Counted from the stretch's first letter, positions 1-10,281 are shown. The stretch is 64,000 nucleotides of DNA from Buchnera aphidicola (Cinara cf. splendens/pseudotsugae 3390) (GCF_900698845.1 NZ_LR217692.1:124001-188000), one strand, 5' to 3'. Numbers and translations: made by a program. Notes: a model not told the origin generated them from the sequence alone.

Positions 1-1539
1 ATATATTCTTCTATTGCAAAAAATTATAAAATTCCTATATGGCATATTAATGCTATAAAAAATATTGCTCAACATCAGAAGAATTCATTGTTTATTATTA
101 ACGGCAGTGAAACGAAATTAGACGACATTAGTGATATTTGTTATTACGGTTCTATACAAGAGCAGTTACAATTTAGCACATTGATATTACAGTATATTAA
201 TACTGATATAGATTCTATAGATATTAATAATAAAAAAATAAATATACAGGCTAGAAAAATTGCTAAAGCATTATGTAATTCAAAAAAACCATTGATTATT
301 TCAGGTGCTTCATACAATAATGTGGATTTTATTAAATTATCATTTAATATTGCTCAAGCATTGCAAAAAAAGAGTTTATCAGTTGGTTTAGCTTTATTTC
401 CTCCATCAGCTAATAGTATTGGAGTATCTTTAATTCCGAGTATTTCTTTAAAAAAAATATTAAATCAAGTTTATATAGAAAAAATTGATACTTTAATTGT
501 TTTAGAAAATAATTTATATCGATTATATGAATCAAATTATATTGATGATGTTTTAAAACAAATTAACACAGTTATTGTTATTGATCATCAGCGTACCAAG
601 ATGGTGAAAAAATCTAGTATTTTTCTTCCATGTACTAATTTTTTTGAAAGTTCGGGAAATATTATTAATTATGAAGCTCGTGTACAACGATTTTTTCGTA
701 CACACGATCCTAATTTTTATAATAATAAAATATGTAAACTAGACAGTTGGAGATGGATATATGCTATTCAAAATAATATCTGTTCATTTTCTTTAATTAA
801 GTTGTTTACAATTGATAAAATGATACAATTATGTTCTGAATGGAATACTATTTTTAAAAGATTATCACATTCTTCTTTGCCCTCTTCATTTAGATTACAT
901 GGTCAAAAAATTGCGAGATCACCTATACGTTTTAGTGGTCGATCTTCTATTACGGTTGATAAAAATGTACACGAACTAAAATCTCCAGAGGATGTAGACA
1001 GTATGTTTTCTTTTTCTATGGAAGGGGTTCAAAAAACAGAAAATAATTTTTCTCATATTCCTTTTGCATGGTCTCCGAATTGGAATTCTAATCAATCGTT
1101 ATATAAGTCATCTATAGCCCTAAATAGTCAATCTGATTACCCATATAATGGTGTATTATTATTTAAAAAATATAGAAAAAATTTTTTTTTAAATTTTTTT
1201 GTTAAAAAATATTCTAAAATAGAACAAGTAAATCCATTACGTTTTAAAATTATTCCATATTATAAATTATTAGGTAGTGAAGAAACAAGTCATAATTATT
1301 TTTTAAAAATAATGAAAACAAATTTTATTCATGTTCTTCTTTGTCAAAAAGATGCCGATAGAATACAAGTTAATAATGGTGATATATTACAATTTCAGAT
1401 CAACGATCTTGTTTTTAAATTTCCTGTACAGTTATCTAAAAAAATTAGCTTATTTCATATAGGTTTACCATTAGGGTATAAAAAATTACCAACTATTTTT
1501 TTTAAAAAATTTGCTATAAATTTAATAAAATATAATTAA
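1..1539 (+). CDS. nuoG: NADH-quinone oxidoreductase subunit G, C-terminal part (5' end outside window)
   Basis: C-terminal part of the large Fe-S subunit of the peripheral arm of respiratory complex I, which oxidises NADH and passes electrons to quinone. The frame is open from base 1, so the gene begins upstream; the TTG at 88 is not a real start. About 512 codons are visible, roughly the last 55 percent of a protein near 900 residues. This part is the degenerate molybdopterin-oxidoreductase-like domain. The best-conserved patch is DHQRTKMVKK, then ESSGNIINYEARVQRFF and SWRWIY (about 600-760), which matches the E. coli NuoG blocks in order. The N-terminal Fe-S ligands are off the window. It is followed 31 bases later by nuoH, as in the standard nuo operon. 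The rest of the C-terminal sequence is lysine- and isoleucine-rich and hard to align. Confidence 0.93.
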   Translation: MYSSIAKNYKIPIWHINAIKNIAQHQKNSLFIINGSETKLDDISDICYYGSIQEQLQFSTLILQYINTDIDSIDINNKKINIQARKIAKALCNSKKPLIISGASYNNVDFIKLSFNIAQALQKKSLSVGLALFPPSANSIGVSLIPSISLKKILNQVYIEKIDTLIVLENNLYRLYESNYIDDVLKQINTVIVIDHQRTKMVKKSSIFLPCTNFFESSGNIINYEARVQRFFRTHDPNFYNNKICKLDSWRWIYAIQNNICSFSLIKLFTIDKMIQLCSEWNTIFKRLSHSSLPSSFRLHGQKIARSPIRFSGRSSITVDKNVHELKSPEDVDSMFSFSMEGVQKTENNFSHIPFAWSPNWNSNQSLYKSSIALNSQSDYPYNGVLLFKKYRKNFFLNFFVKKYSKIEQVNPLRFKIIPYYKLLGSEETSHNYFLKIMKTNFIHVLLCQKDADRIQVNNGDILQFQINDLVFKFPVQLSKKISLFHIGLPLGYKKLPTIFFKKFAINLIKYN

Positions 1540-1570
1540 TAAAAGGTTTTGTTAAATTAGACAGGATATT

Positions 1571-2509
1571 ATGAAAAATAAAATTTTTTTTGTTTTTAGC
1601 TTTCTTTTGTTTAGTGTTTTTAGTGCTAGTTTCTTGAGTTTAATTGAAAGAAAAATATTGGGTTTATTACAAAACCGATATGGTCCTAATCGAGTTGGTT
1701 GGGGAGGATGTATGCAAATATGTGCTGATGGTATTAAATTACTATTTAAAGAAGACTGGATTCCTCCTTTTAGTGATAAAGTATTGTTTGTTGTCGCTCC
1801 AGTTATTTCTTTTATGTCTTTGTTATGTGTATTATCTAGTATTCCTATTACTCCGGAGTACATGATTATTAATTTGGATATTGGTTTATTGTTTTTTTTT
1901 ATGATGTCGTCATTATCGGTATACGGTGTTTTATTAGCTGGATGGTCTAGTAATAATAAATATGCTTTATTAGGAGCTATTAGGTCTGTGGCACAAATGT
2001 TGAGTTATGAAATATTTCTAGGTATATCTTCTTTAGGAACAGTTATTCAATGTGGATCGTTTAATTTAGTTGATATTGTATATTCACAAAAAAGAATATG
2101 GAATATAATTCCTCAATTTCTTGGCTTTATTATGTTTTTTATAGCCTGTGTTGCTGTTTGTCATAGACATCCTTTTGATCAACCGGAGTCTGAACAAGAA
2201 CTAGCTGATGGATATCATATTGAATATTCAGGAATGAAATTTGGAATGTTTTTTATTGGCGAATATATTTCTATTATGACTGCATCTGCTTTATTGGTAT
2301 GTTTATTTTTTGGTGGTTGGTTAGGGCCTTTTTTTTCTCCTATAATTTGGTTTTTATTAAAATTTTTGTTATTTGTTTTTTTATTTATCTTACTAAGAGC
2401 ATCTTTGCCAAGACCACGATATGATCGTGTTATGATATTTGCGTGGAAAATTTGTTTTCCACTTTCTTTACTTAACTTAATATATACATCTTTTAAAATT
2501 TTATTATAA
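1571..2509 (+). CDS. nuoH: NADH-quinone oxidoreductase subunit H
   Basis: Membrane subunit at the junction of the peripheral and membrane arms of complex I; it forms much of the quinone chamber. It has 312 residues, against about 325 in E. coli, and several hydrophobic helices. Family signatures are present: [23 protein letters not shown] near the N-terminus and [18 protein letters not shown] around residue 200, the acidic loop next to the quinone site, followed by [11 protein letters not shown]. The start ATG follows a CAGGATA ribosome-binding stretch. It lies between nuoG and nuoI in the usual order. Nothing suggests decay. A reading frame on the opposite strand over its start (1552-1863) is a shadow. 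Confidence 0.97.
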   Translation: MKNKIFFVFSFLLFSVFSASFLSLIERKILGLLQNRYGPNRVGWGGCMQICADGIKLLFKEDWIPPFSDKVLFVVAPVISFMSLLCVLSSIPITPEYMIINLDIGLLFFFMMSSLSVYGVLLAGWSSNNKYALLGAIRSVAQMLSYEIFLGISSLGTVIQCGSFNLVDIVYSQKRIWNIIPQFLGFIMFFIACVAVCHRHPFDQPESEQELADGYHIEYSGMKFGMFFIGEYISIMTASALLVCLFFGGWLGPFFSPIIWFLLKFLLFVFLFILLRASLPRPRYDRVMIFAWKICFPLSLLNLIYTSFKILL

Positions 2510-2528
2510 TTATAAGGTTGTCATATTT

Positions 2529-3074
2529 ATGAATGTAAAAAATATTTTTTTTAGTTTTTTTAGCCATATTCGCAGTATGTTTTTAGTTTTTAAGAATATT
2601 TTTTCATTGCGTGAAACACGATTGTATCCAGAACAACCATTAAATTTATCTTTGCGATATCGTGGTCGTATTGTTTTAACTCGTAATCCAGATGGTTCAG
2701 AACGATGTGTTGCATGTAATTTATGTTCTGCCGTTTGTCCTGTTAATTGTATTTCTTTAAAAAAAACAGAAAATATAGATGGTCGATGGTATTCTAAATT
2801 TTTTCGAATTAATTTATCACGTTGTATTTTTTGTGGGTTATGTGAAGAAGCGTGTCCTACAACAGCTATTCAATTGATTCCTGATATAGAATTAAGTGAT
2901 TTTCAACGAAAAAAATTAATTTATGAAAAAAAAGATTTGTTAATTTCAGGTACTGGAAAATCTTCTAAATATAATTTTTATTCTGTCTCAGGTGTTATGA
3001 ATAATAAAAAATTACAGAATATTGATTCAAAAAAAATATTGAATTGTGTGGATATAACTTCTTTATTACCGTAG
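2529..3074 (+). CDS. nuoI: NADH-quinone oxidoreductase subunit I (two 4Fe-4S clusters)
   Basis: Ferredoxin-like subunit carrying clusters N6a and N6b, which pass electrons towards the last cluster before quinone. It has 181 residues, essentially the E. coli length (180). Both 4Fe-4S signatures are complete: [12 protein letters not shown] near residue 60 and [12 protein letters not shown] near residue 99, each with three closely spaced cysteines and the fourth before proline. The ELSDF segment after the second cluster is also typical. It starts 19 bases after nuoH and ends 9 bases before nuoJ, so it is in the same operon. The C-terminal 40 residues are lysine- and asparagine-rich, as expected for this base composition. 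Confidence 0.97.
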   Translation: MNVKNIFFSFFSHIRSMFLVFKNIFSLRETRLYPEQPLNLSLRYRGRIVLTRNPDGSERCVACNLCSAVCPVNCISLKKTENIDGRWYSKFFRINLSRCIFCGLCEEACPTTAIQLIPDIELSDFQRKKLIYEKKDLLISGTGKSSKYNFYSVSGVMNNKKLQNIDSKKILNCVDITSLLP

Positions 3075-3083
3075 GAATTTTTT

Positions 3084-3566
3084 ATGTCTTTAGTATTTTA
3101 TTTTTTAGGTTTTTTATCTGTTTTTTTTTCTTTTTTAATCATGATTAGTGTTCATCCGATTTATTCATTATTATATTTAATTCTTTTGATATGTGCTATT
3201 GCAGGTATTTTCTTCACTTTAGGAGCTAATTTTATAGGAGCTTTGTCAGTAGTGATGTATGCTGGAGCTATAATGGTACTGTTTGTTTTTGTAATAATGA
3301 TGATAAAAAATCATATTCAAAATATATATATAAAACCAAATTGGTCAATGTATTTTTATGAAATTTTAGATTTTATATGTACTATGATAATTTTTTTTAT
3401 TTTATGGATTCAAATAATTAATGAAAAAAACAAGATTTTATTTTTTAATACAGTATTTATGAAAAATATAGGCATTTGTTTGTTCAATAAATATTTTGTT
3501 CTAGTAGAATTCGTATCTTTATTTTTGTTAGCGTCATTGTTAGTAGTATGTTTTTTCTTAAAATAA
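3084..3566 (+). CDS. nuoJ: NADH-quinone oxidoreductase subunit J
   Basis: Small membrane subunit of complex I, in the E-channel region with NuoA, H and K. It has 160 residues against 184 in E. coli; the shortfall is mainly at the variable C-terminus. The conserved segment HPIYSLLYLILLICAIAG and the following FIGALSVVMYAGAIMVLFVF (pi-bulge helix TM3) are present around residues 25-75. The ATG follows an AGGAA stretch with good spacing. It lies between nuoI and nuoK as in enterobacteria. The loop after the third helix is divergent. Confidence 0.94.
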   Translation: MSLVFYFLGFLSVFFSFLIMISVHPIYSLLYLILLICAIAGIFFTLGANFIGALSVVMYAGAIMVLFVFVIMMIKNHIQNIYIKPNWSMYFYEILDFICTMIIFFILWIQIINEKNKILFFNTVFMKNIGICLFNKYFVLVEFVSLFLLASLLVVCFFLK

Positions 3567-3609
3567 TAAAATTTTTGATATTTTTATGGTAAGGGAAATA
3601 TATAAAATT

Positions 3610-3912
3610 ATGTTCTTATTACATCATGGAATAATTATTTCTGTATTAATTTTTGTATTTGGAATTGTATCTTTATTGAAAAACAAGAATTTAATATTTA
3701 TATTAATTGGTTTAGAATTACTGACTAGTTCTACATCATTAGCAATAATGTTAGTAGGACATTATTGGAACCAAATAGATGGTCAAATTATGTATATATT
3801 TATTATTACTGCTGCAGCTGCCGAAGTAAGCATTATATTAGCATTTTATTTAAAAATATACAAAAAATATAATACATTAGATATACTTAAGTTAAGTGAG
3901 ATCAATAAATGA
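3610..3912 (+). CDS. nuoK: NADH-quinone oxidoreductase subunit K
   Basis: MrpC-like membrane subunit of complex I, part of the proton path between the quinone site and the antiporter-like subunits. I chose the ATG at 3610 (100 residues, the E. coli length) over an in-frame ATG at 3586. The protein then begins MFLLHHG, matching the family N-terminus, and an AAGGGA ribosome-binding site at 3591-3596 lies inside the longer version. Both membrane glutamates are present, in LIGLELL and in AAAAEVSI. The TGA stop overlaps the nuoL ATG by four bases (3909-3912), which implies translational coupling. Confidence 0.95.
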   Translation: MFLLHHGIIISVLIFVFGIVSLLKNKNLIFILIGLELLTSSTSLAIMLVGHYWNQIDGQIMYIFIITAAAAEVSIILAFYLKIYKKYNTLDILKLSEINK

Positions 3913-5777
3913 ATTTAATTTATTACGTACTCTTAGTCCCTCTACTTAGTTGTTTGGTTTTAATATTTCTACAAAGATTTTTTTTAAAAAATTATGTTTC
4001 AATAATTAGTTTAGTTTCAATTTTTACATCTTTATTACTTTTTGTATGTATAGTACATAGTTATTGTAATTCATTTAATCAATCAAAAATTTTTTTTATT
4101 CCTTTAATACGATGGATGACAATAAATCAATATAATATTAATTTAAATTTTTTAATAGATGTATTTTCTTTGTCCATGTTAGCTGTTGTATTGATCATTG
4201 GTTTATGTGTGTTTAGTTTTTCCTGTTGGTATATGCAGAATTCTTCCATGTATGTAAAATATTTCATATATATGAATTTATTTATTTTATTTATGTTAGT
4301 TTTTTCGCTAACCACTAATTTAGTAACTATGTTTTGTGCTTGGGAATTAGTTAGTGTTTGTTCATATTTATTAATTGGTTTTTATTCTTATCATAAAAAA
4401 AATAGATATTTTGCTATTAAATCTTTTTTAATGACTCGTTTTAGTGATATATTTTTTTTGATTTCTATTTTTTTGATTTTCTTAAAGTTTAAAACATTAG
4501 ATTTTGTAGTATTAAAATACTATATTTATGAAATTATTTTTTTGAATAACCATACGAATTATATATTTTTAATTACATTTTTTTTAACTATTGCAGCAAT
4601 AGGAAAGTCCGCTCAAGTACCTCTACATACGTGGTTGATAGGAGCTATGGTTGGTCCTACTCCAGCTTCTGCTTTAATTCATGCAGCTACTATGATTATT
4701 ATGGGTGTTTATTTGATTTTACGTGTATATATTTTATTTATATGTAATTCTTATATAATGGTTTTCTTGTCTTTAATTGGTTGCTTAACTATTATAATAT
4801 CTGGTATTTCTGCTATTTTTGAAAATAATATCAAACGTATTTTAGCGTATTCTACTATGAGTCAAATTGGTTATATGTTTATAGCTTTGGGATCTAACAA
4901 TATACATGGAGCTTTTATTCATTTAATTTGTCATGCATTTTTTAAATCTCTTTTATTTTTATCTGTTGGGTCTATTATTAAATGTGTTAATGGTGAACAA
5001 AATATTATTAAAATGGGTGGTTTATATAAAAAACTACCTTTAACATATATGACTTTTTTAATAGGAATTTCATCATTGATATCGTTACCATTTATCACTT
5101 CTAGCTCTTATAGTAAGAGTAGTATTTTACTACATTTAATATTTTATAAAAATTATTTTTTGTTTTTATGTAGTTTAATAGGAATATTTTTGACTGCCAT
5201 TTATTCATGTAGAATGGTTTTTTTGATTTTTCATGGCATTGAAAAATCTAAATTTAGATATTTAAGAAAAAATTTTTTGCACAATTTTTCATTGTTGTTA
5301 TTAAGTATAGGATGCACTTCTTTAACATGGTATATAATCTCGCATGTTTTTAATAAGACATACAATTTGTCATGTATTGAAGGTGTAAATGTTTTTTATA
5401 TAGAGTTTATATCTGTTATTTGTTCTGGATTAGGTTTATTAGTATCGTATATATTTTGTATACGAAAAAATTTTTACTTTACAAATTATTACTTAAGTAA
5501 GATATTTTATCCTTTCTATGTATTAATTATTAATTATTGGTTTTTTGATGTTTTTTACTTCTATATATTTATACAGACGTACTGTAATATTTCGTATTAT
5601 TTAAACAGAGTAAATTTACTATATATAGAGAATTTGTTTTTAAATCAGATTTTTTTAACAAAAAAAAGAGTATTTAATATTCCTTCTGTGAATATTATTT
5701 ACCATGTTAGATGGTATATTTTTTGTTTAACTATAGTTCTATCTATGATTTTTATAATTAACAATAATTATATATAA
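3909..5777 (+). CDS. nuoL: NADH-quinone oxidoreductase subunit L (antiporter-like)
   Basis: Distal antiporter-like proton-pumping subunit of complex I, 622 residues (613 in E. coli), with about 16 membrane helices including the C-terminal lateral helix. Charged residues of the channel are present: Glu146 in AWELVSV, Asp180 in RFSD, Lys233 in AIGKSAQVPL, and the His-rich stretch HGAFIHLICHAFFKSLLF. One expected residue is missing: the family motif FSKDE in the broken helix TM12 reads YSKSS (402-405), so the aspartate corresponding to E. coli Asp400 is serine. The start overlaps the nuoK stop. nuoM follows after 63 bases. The remaining fold is well preserved. Confidence 0.96.
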   Translation: MNLIYYVLLVPLLSCLVLIFLQRFFLKNYVSIISLVSIFTSLLLFVCIVHSYCNSFNQSKIFFIPLIRWMTINQYNINLNFLIDVFSLSMLAVVLIIGLCVFSFSCWYMQNSSMYVKYFIYMNLFILFMLVFSLTTNLVTMFCAWELVSVCSYLLIGFYSYHKKNRYFAIKSFLMTRFSDIFFLISIFLIFLKFKTLDFVVLKYYIYEIIFLNNHTNYIFLITFFLTIAAIGKSAQVPLHTWLIGAMVGPTPASALIHAATMIIMGVYLILRVYILFICNSYIMVFLSLIGCLTIIISGISAIFENNIKRILAYSTMSQIGYMFIALGSNNIHGAFIHLICHAFFKSLLFLSVGSIIKCVNGEQNIIKMGGLYKKLPLTYMTFLIGISSLISLPFITSSSYSKSSILLHLIFYKNYFLFLCSLIGIFLTAIYSCRMVFLIFHGIEKSKFRYLRKNFLHNFSLLLLSIGCTSLTWYIISHVFNKTYNLSCIEGVNVFYIEFISVICSGLGLLVSYIFCIRKNFYFTNYYLSKIFYPFYVLIINYWFFDVFYFYIFIQTYCNISYYLNRVNLLYIENLFLNQIFLTKKRVFNIPSVNIIYHVRWYIFCLTIVLSMIFIINNNYI

Positions 5778-5840
5778 TTTAAATATTTTTTATTTCTTAT
5801 GCATTTATTGTATTAATTATAGTAAGGATAATATCATTTT

Positions 5841-7307
5841 ATGATACTTTTGATTTTTTTATTAGCACCACTTTTAGGTGCTGCGCTCACTTTGGCAACA
5901 AGTTTTATAGATAATCGAATTCCTCGTTATATAGCTATTTCTTCTACAGTTATTTGTTTATTAACGTCTTTATTTTGTTATTATAATTATAGTGTATTTC
6001 AAGGGAATTCTTCTACGAATACATTTATGGTTATATTTTATAAGTCTTGGTTTCAACAATATGGAATTTCCATTTATTTAGGTTTAGATAAATTATCATT
6101 ACTGATGGTTTTTTTAACTTCTTTGATGGGTGTATGTTCTATATATTGTGAATGGAATACTTCTGAAAAAACAGGAGTATATTATTTTTTCTTATTATTA
6201 ATTTTGTTAGGAATGTTCGGTGTTTTTTTGTCTGTAGATATGTTTTTATTTTTTGTGTTTTGGGAAATTATGTTAATTCCTATGTATTTTTTGATTATTT
6301 CTAGAAATGATTCGTTAACTGAACATCATGATGTTATTCGGGTTGCTCGAAAATTTTTTATATATTCACAAATTTCTGGTATGTGTTTGTTGTGGTTTAT
6401 TTTAAATATAGTTTGCATGTATCATAGTAATTATGGTATTTGGACATTTAATTATTTTATTTTAAAGAAATTGCATATGTCTTTTTACACTGAATTTTTT
6501 TTAATATGTAGTTTGCTGTTATCTTTAATAATAAAAATGCCACTGTTTCCTTTTCATAGCTGGTTACCGGATACTCAGGAATTTATTTCTACTTCAGGAT
6601 CTGTAGATTTAGTGGGAATTTTATTGAAACCAGCTATATATGGATTATTACGATTTTATTTAGTTTTTTTTCCACATACATCTCGTATTTTTTCCTTTTT
6701 TTGCATAGTTGCTGGTTTATTTTCTATGTTTTACGGTGCTGTGATGGCTTTTTCTCAAACGAATATAAAGCGGTTGCTAGCATACTCTTCTATTTCTAGC
6801 ATGGGGGTTATTTTTGCAGCTTTAAATAGTCAGACTGTTTTTTTACAGAATGGTATTGTTTTGTATTTGTTTTCTTATATTATTTCTATGGCTGCATTGT
6901 TAATTATTACTGGAAAAATATTTGTTCATATTAAGACTCAAAATATTTTAAATATGCAAAGAATATGTTCTTGTATGAATTTCATACCTGTATTTTTTTT
7001 ATTTTTTTCTTTTTCTTTATTAAATATACCTCTTACAGGAAATTTTAGTGGTGAATTTTTGATGTTATTTAGTATTTTTACATTTAATCCTTTTTTAGGT
7101 TGTTTGTTTATTTTTGGTTTGTTTTTTTCATCTATTTATTCGTTAAGGATGATGCAGTATGTATGTTATGGTTCTAAAAAGTTCTTTGTATTACCAAATG
7201 AATTAAATATTTTTGATTTTATCATATTAATATTGTATACGTTTTTGATACTCTTCACAGGTTTATTTCCTACACTTTTTCTAAAATTTATATATTTTAT
7301 TTCATAG
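5841..7307 (+). CDS. nuoM: NADH-quinone oxidoreductase subunit M (antiporter-like)
   Basis: Middle antiporter-like subunit of complex I; it pumps one proton per cycle. It has 488 residues against 509 in E. coli. Key charges are kept: Glu in FVFWEIMLIPMYF (TM5), Lys in IIKMPLFPFHSWLPD (TM7), Lys in VGILLKPAIYGLLRF (TM8), and Glu in FSGEFLMLF (TM12). The GSVDL segment is intact. An AAGGATAA ribosome-binding site lies upstream of the ATG. The shortening is at the N- and C-terminal ends and in loops. It is between nuoL and nuoN in operon order. Confidence 0.97.
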   Translation: MILLIFLLAPLLGAALTLATSFIDNRIPRYIAISSTVICLLTSLFCYYNYSVFQGNSSTNTFMVIFYKSWFQQYGISIYLGLDKLSLLMVFLTSLMGVCSIYCEWNTSEKTGVYYFFLLLILLGMFGVFLSVDMFLFFVFWEIMLIPMYFLIISRNDSLTEHHDVIRVARKFFIYSQISGMCLLWFILNIVCMYHSNYGIWTFNYFILKKLHMSFYTEFFLICSLLLSLIIKMPLFPFHSWLPDTQEFISTSGSVDLVGILLKPAIYGLLRFYLVFFPHTSRIFSFFCIVAGLFSMFYGAVMAFSQTNIKRLLAYSSISSMGVIFAALNSQTVFLQNGIVLYLFSYIISMAALLIITGKIFVHIKTQNILNMQRICSCMNFIPVFFLFFSFSLLNIPLTGNFSGEFLMLFSIFTFNPFLGCLFIFGLFFSSIYSLRMMQYVCYGSKKFFVLPNELNIFDFIILILYTFLILFTGLFPTLFLKFIYFIS

Positions 7308-7357
7308 TATAGTGATTTTGATGATGTGCATTATATTAATAAATAGGTAACAAAATT

Positions 7358-8818
7358 ATGATTAGATTACTTGATACCATTATTCCGATAATACCAATTT
7401 TATTGTTAATTTTTTCTACTATGGTAGTATTTTACGTTTCTTGTTATAGCAAAAGTATATATTCAGGATGTATAATTTCTGCAATCAGTATTTTTTGTGG
7501 TATGTTGATCGTTTTATATTCAAGAATATTTATGATAGAATATGTTTCTGAATTAATTAAAATTGATAAATATTCGTATTTTTTTATTTTTATGATATTG
7601 TTATCAAGTTTATATACCTGTATTTTTGTATATCCTTGGCTATTAAATAAAAATTTTTATAAAATAGAATTTTATTTATTTATTTTATTATCCTCTTTAG
7701 GAGGGATTTTAGTATCTATTTCATGTCATTTTGCTACTTTGTTTGTAGGAATAGAATTATTATTTTTTCCTATGTTGGGTATCTTGATGTTTTTTTCAAA
7801 ACACAAAAATCATTTTTTCTCTATTTTAACATACTTAGTATTGTCAATTTTTTCTTCTGCAATATTATTATTAGGGTGTTCTTTTGTATACCTAGTTTCA
7901 GGTAGGTTATGTTTTTCTTTTTTTAAATATATATTTATATATTATCCTTCTATTATGTATAGTAGTATGATGTTGTATGGAATTAGTATGATTATGTTAT
8001 CTATTTTTTTTAAATTGTCTTTATTTCCTTTACATACTTGGTCTCCTGATATATATCAATATACTAATTCATGTTCTTTACTGTATTTTTCTACTGTCAC
8101 TAAAATTTCTATCTTGTCCTGTTTATTACGTCTATTCTATTATATTCCTTATATAGTAAAAATACAGTCACTATACTTAGCTTTATATTATATGGCTATT
8201 TTTTCTATTCTTCTAGGAAATATAGCATCTGTTTTTCAAAAAAAAGAGCAGAGATTAATTGGATATTTATCTATTTCTAATTTTGGTTTAATGTTAATGT
8301 TAATGTTAACGTATCCTTATCCTGAATATACATATATGATAAAACATATCTGTATATATATTTTTGGTTATTTATTAGGATTGATTGGTTTTTTTAGTGT
8401 TAAAAGTATTATAGATTTTAATATTATTGGCAATGATATTGATAATGTTCAAAATATTTCTTTAATAGGATTATCATTACACAATCCCCTTTTAGGAAGC
8501 GTGATGACAATAATTTTTTTGTCTTTATCTGGGTTTCCTTTAACCCTAGGATTTTGGGGAAAATTTTTTGTTTTAAAACATTTATTGTATAAACGTTTTT
8601 TTATGACAACTATTTTAATAATGTTAAGTAGTATAATGGGGATATATAGTTATTTAAACATAATTCATAGTTTATATTGTAAACCTATTTTTGTATCTAA
8701 AAAAGTTTTTTTGGTTCACATAAATATGACTATAATGCAGAAATTTTTAATCGTATTGATTGGAATCACTCTAATGGTTTTTGGATTGTTTCCACAGATA
8801 TTTTTTAAAATATTTTAA
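7358..8818 (+). CDS. nuoN: NADH-quinone oxidoreductase subunit N (antiporter-like)
   Basis: Proximal antiporter-like subunit of complex I and last gene of the nuo operon. It has 486 residues, matching E. coli (485). The channel lysine is present in KLSLFPLHTWSPDIYQ and a second in TVTKISIL; the TM5 glutamate is in FVGIELLFFPM. The late segment SLSGFPLTLGFWGKFFVLK is typical. An AGGTAAC ribosome-binding site lies before the ATG. Two inverted repeats follow in the spacer to the convergent prs gene. The N-terminal 110 residues are divergent from E. coli, which is usual for this subunit. Confidence 0.95.
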   Translation: MIRLLDTIIPIIPILLLIFSTMVVFYVSCYSKSIYSGCIISAISIFCGMLIVLYSRIFMIEYVSELIKIDKYSYFFIFMILLSSLYTCIFVYPWLLNKNFYKIEFYLFILLSSLGGILVSISCHFATLFVGIELLFFPMLGILMFFSKHKNHFFSILTYLVLSIFSSAILLLGCSFVYLVSGRLCFSFFKYIFIYYPSIMYSSMMLYGISMIMLSIFFKLSLFPLHTWSPDIYQYTNSCSLLYFSTVTKISILSCLLRLFYYIPYIVKIQSLYLALYYMAIFSILLGNIASVFQKKEQRLIGYLSISNFGLMLMLMLTYPYPEYTYMIKHICIYIFGYLLGLIGFFSVKSIIDFNIIGNDIDNVQNISLIGLSLHNPLLGSVMTIIFLSLSGFPLTLGFWGKFFVLKHLLYKRFFMTTILIMLSSIMGIYSYLNIIHSLYCKPIFVSKKVFLVHINMTIMQKFLIVLIGITLMVFGLFPQIFFKIF

Positions 8819-8880
8819 TATTATATATAGAAAAAATATTCTGTAATTTTTTATTAAAAATTTTTTAAATAACTTGAAAA

Positions 8881-8899
8881 ACATGAAATATTTTCATGT
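8881..8899. repeat. 8-bp hairpin downstream of nuoN
   Basis: ACATGAAA and TTTCATGT are perfect complements around a three-base loop, 63 bases after the nuoN stop. AGATAAATTTTT follows, so it may be a weak first terminator or an mRNA-stabilising end hairpin for the nuo operon. Confidence 0.4.
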
Positions 8900-8991
8900 A
8901 GATAAATTTTTATTATAAAAAAAATACTTATATAGCATTAATTTATTGTATTAATAAAGTTGAGGTATGAATTTTTTTTCTGAAATAATAT

Positions 8992-9022
8992 AATGTTGGA
9001 ATTTTTCCAACATTTTATTATT
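8992..9022. terminator. Terminator hairpin between convergent nuoN and prs
   Basis: AATGTTGGAA (8992-9001) pairs perfectly with TTCCAACATT (9005-9014) around a TTT loop, followed on the + strand by TTATTATTA. It lies between genes that converge, so it is best read as the nuo operon terminator; it could also stop prs transcription from the other side, but no U-run follows on that strand. It has the strongest stem in the 290-base spacer. Confidence 0.65.
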
Positions 9023-9111
9023 ATCAATAGTATAATTTACTTTATATTTTTAAAAAATAATGTTGATATCAATAATTAGATATTTTATATAAAATATTAA
9101 AAAATTACTTT

Positions 9112-10059
9112 TTAATAAATAAACATTTCTGAAATTGATTCTTCTTTATTAATTCGTTGAATAGCTTCTGCTAGTATCGCAGATACTGTTATTATTTTTG
9201 TTTTTTTTAAATTTTTAATTTTTTTAGATACTGGAATAGTATCACATACTATAATTTTATCTATACATGAATTTATTATATTTTGAGTAGCTAAGCCCGA
9301 AAAAATAGGATGCGTAGCATATGCATAAATATTACGAGCACCATTTTTTTTAAGCGCTTGCGCAGCTTTACATAGAGTAATACCTGTATCTATTATGTCA
9401 TCAATTAAGATGCAATCTCTATTTTTTATTTGTCCAATGATATTCATTACTTGAGAAACATTTACGTTCGGTCGACGTTTGTCAATAATTGCCATGTCAG
9501 AATCATTCAATAATTTAGCAATAGTACGTGTTCTAATAATTCCACCAATATCTGGCGACACAAATACTGGATTTAAAAAATTAATTTTTGATAATTCTTT
9601 TAATAACAACATACTGCTTAAAATATTATCTATTGGAACATCAAAAAATCCTTGAATTTGTTCAGCATGTAAATCAATCGTAAGAATGCGATCTACTCCG
9701 ACATTTGATAAAAAATCAGCAATTACTTTAGCTGTGATGGGTACCCTAGATGATCGAATTCTTCTGTCTTGTCGAGCATATCCAAAGTATGGAATTACAG
9801 CAGTTATACGTCCAGCAGATGCACGTCTTAATGCATCTATCATGATAATTAATTCCATTACGTTGTCATTTGTAGGCGAACACGTTGACTGTATTAAAAA
9901 AACATCAGATCCTCTGATGTTTTCGTGAATTTGTATACTTATTTCTCCATCACTAAACTTACTTACAGTAGCTTCTCCTATTGTAGTATTTAAATTTTTA
10001 GCAATTTTTTTCGCTAAATGTGGAACTGAATTTCCAGAAAATAATTTGATTTTTTCCAT
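9112..10059 (-). CDS. prs: Ribose-phosphate pyrophosphokinase (PRPP synthetase)
   Basis: Makes PRPP from ribose 5-phosphate and ATP for nucleotide, histidine and tryptophan synthesis; cytosolic hexamer. I chose the ATG at 10059, giving MEKIKLFSG and 315 residues (the E. coli length), because AGAGGA precedes it; the in-frame ATG at 10074 would add five residues. Conserved blocks are the flexible-loop RQDRR (97-101), [12 protein letters not shown] (129-140), SPDIGG (168-173), and KRRP (194-197). The PRPP-binding loop reads [10 protein letters not shown] (220-229), where E. coli has Gly at 227 and this protein has Ile (codon 9379-9381). The frame is otherwise intact. It is divergent from prfA across a 220-base spacer. 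Confidence 0.97.
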   Translation of the reverse strand: MEKIKLFSGNSVPHLAKKIAKNLNTTIGEATVSKFSDGEISIQIHENIRGSDVFLIQSTCSPTNDNVMELIIMIDALRRASAGRITAVIPYFGYARQDRRIRSSRVPITAKVIADFLSNVGVDRILTIDLHAEQIQGFFDVPIDNILSSMLLLKELSKINFLNPVFVSPDIGGIIRTRTIAKLLNDSDMAIIDKRRPNVNVSQVMNIIGQIKNRDCILIDDIIDTGITLCKAAQALKKNGARNIYAYATHPIFSGLATQNIINSCIDKIIVCDTIPVSKKIKNLKKTKIITVSAILAEAIQRINKEESISEMFIY

Positions 10060-10281
10060 GCGATCCTCTAACATTTTTTATAATGAATTTTTTATTAATA
10101 CGCGTAGTACATATATATATTCTATATTACAGAATATTTTAAATATTAATTTAAAAATAAATCATTCTGTTAAATGAATTGTTCTTACAATATATCTTTA
10201 GTCATATTATAATATAACATATGCATATGTTTTATATTATTTCTATATTTTTATTATGGTGTATAAAATAGGTTTATTGTT

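Noticed and set aside
3586..3609. An upstream start for nuoK
   Set aside because: It has no ribosome-binding site of its own and contains the one that serves ATG 3610, which gives the family N-terminus and length.
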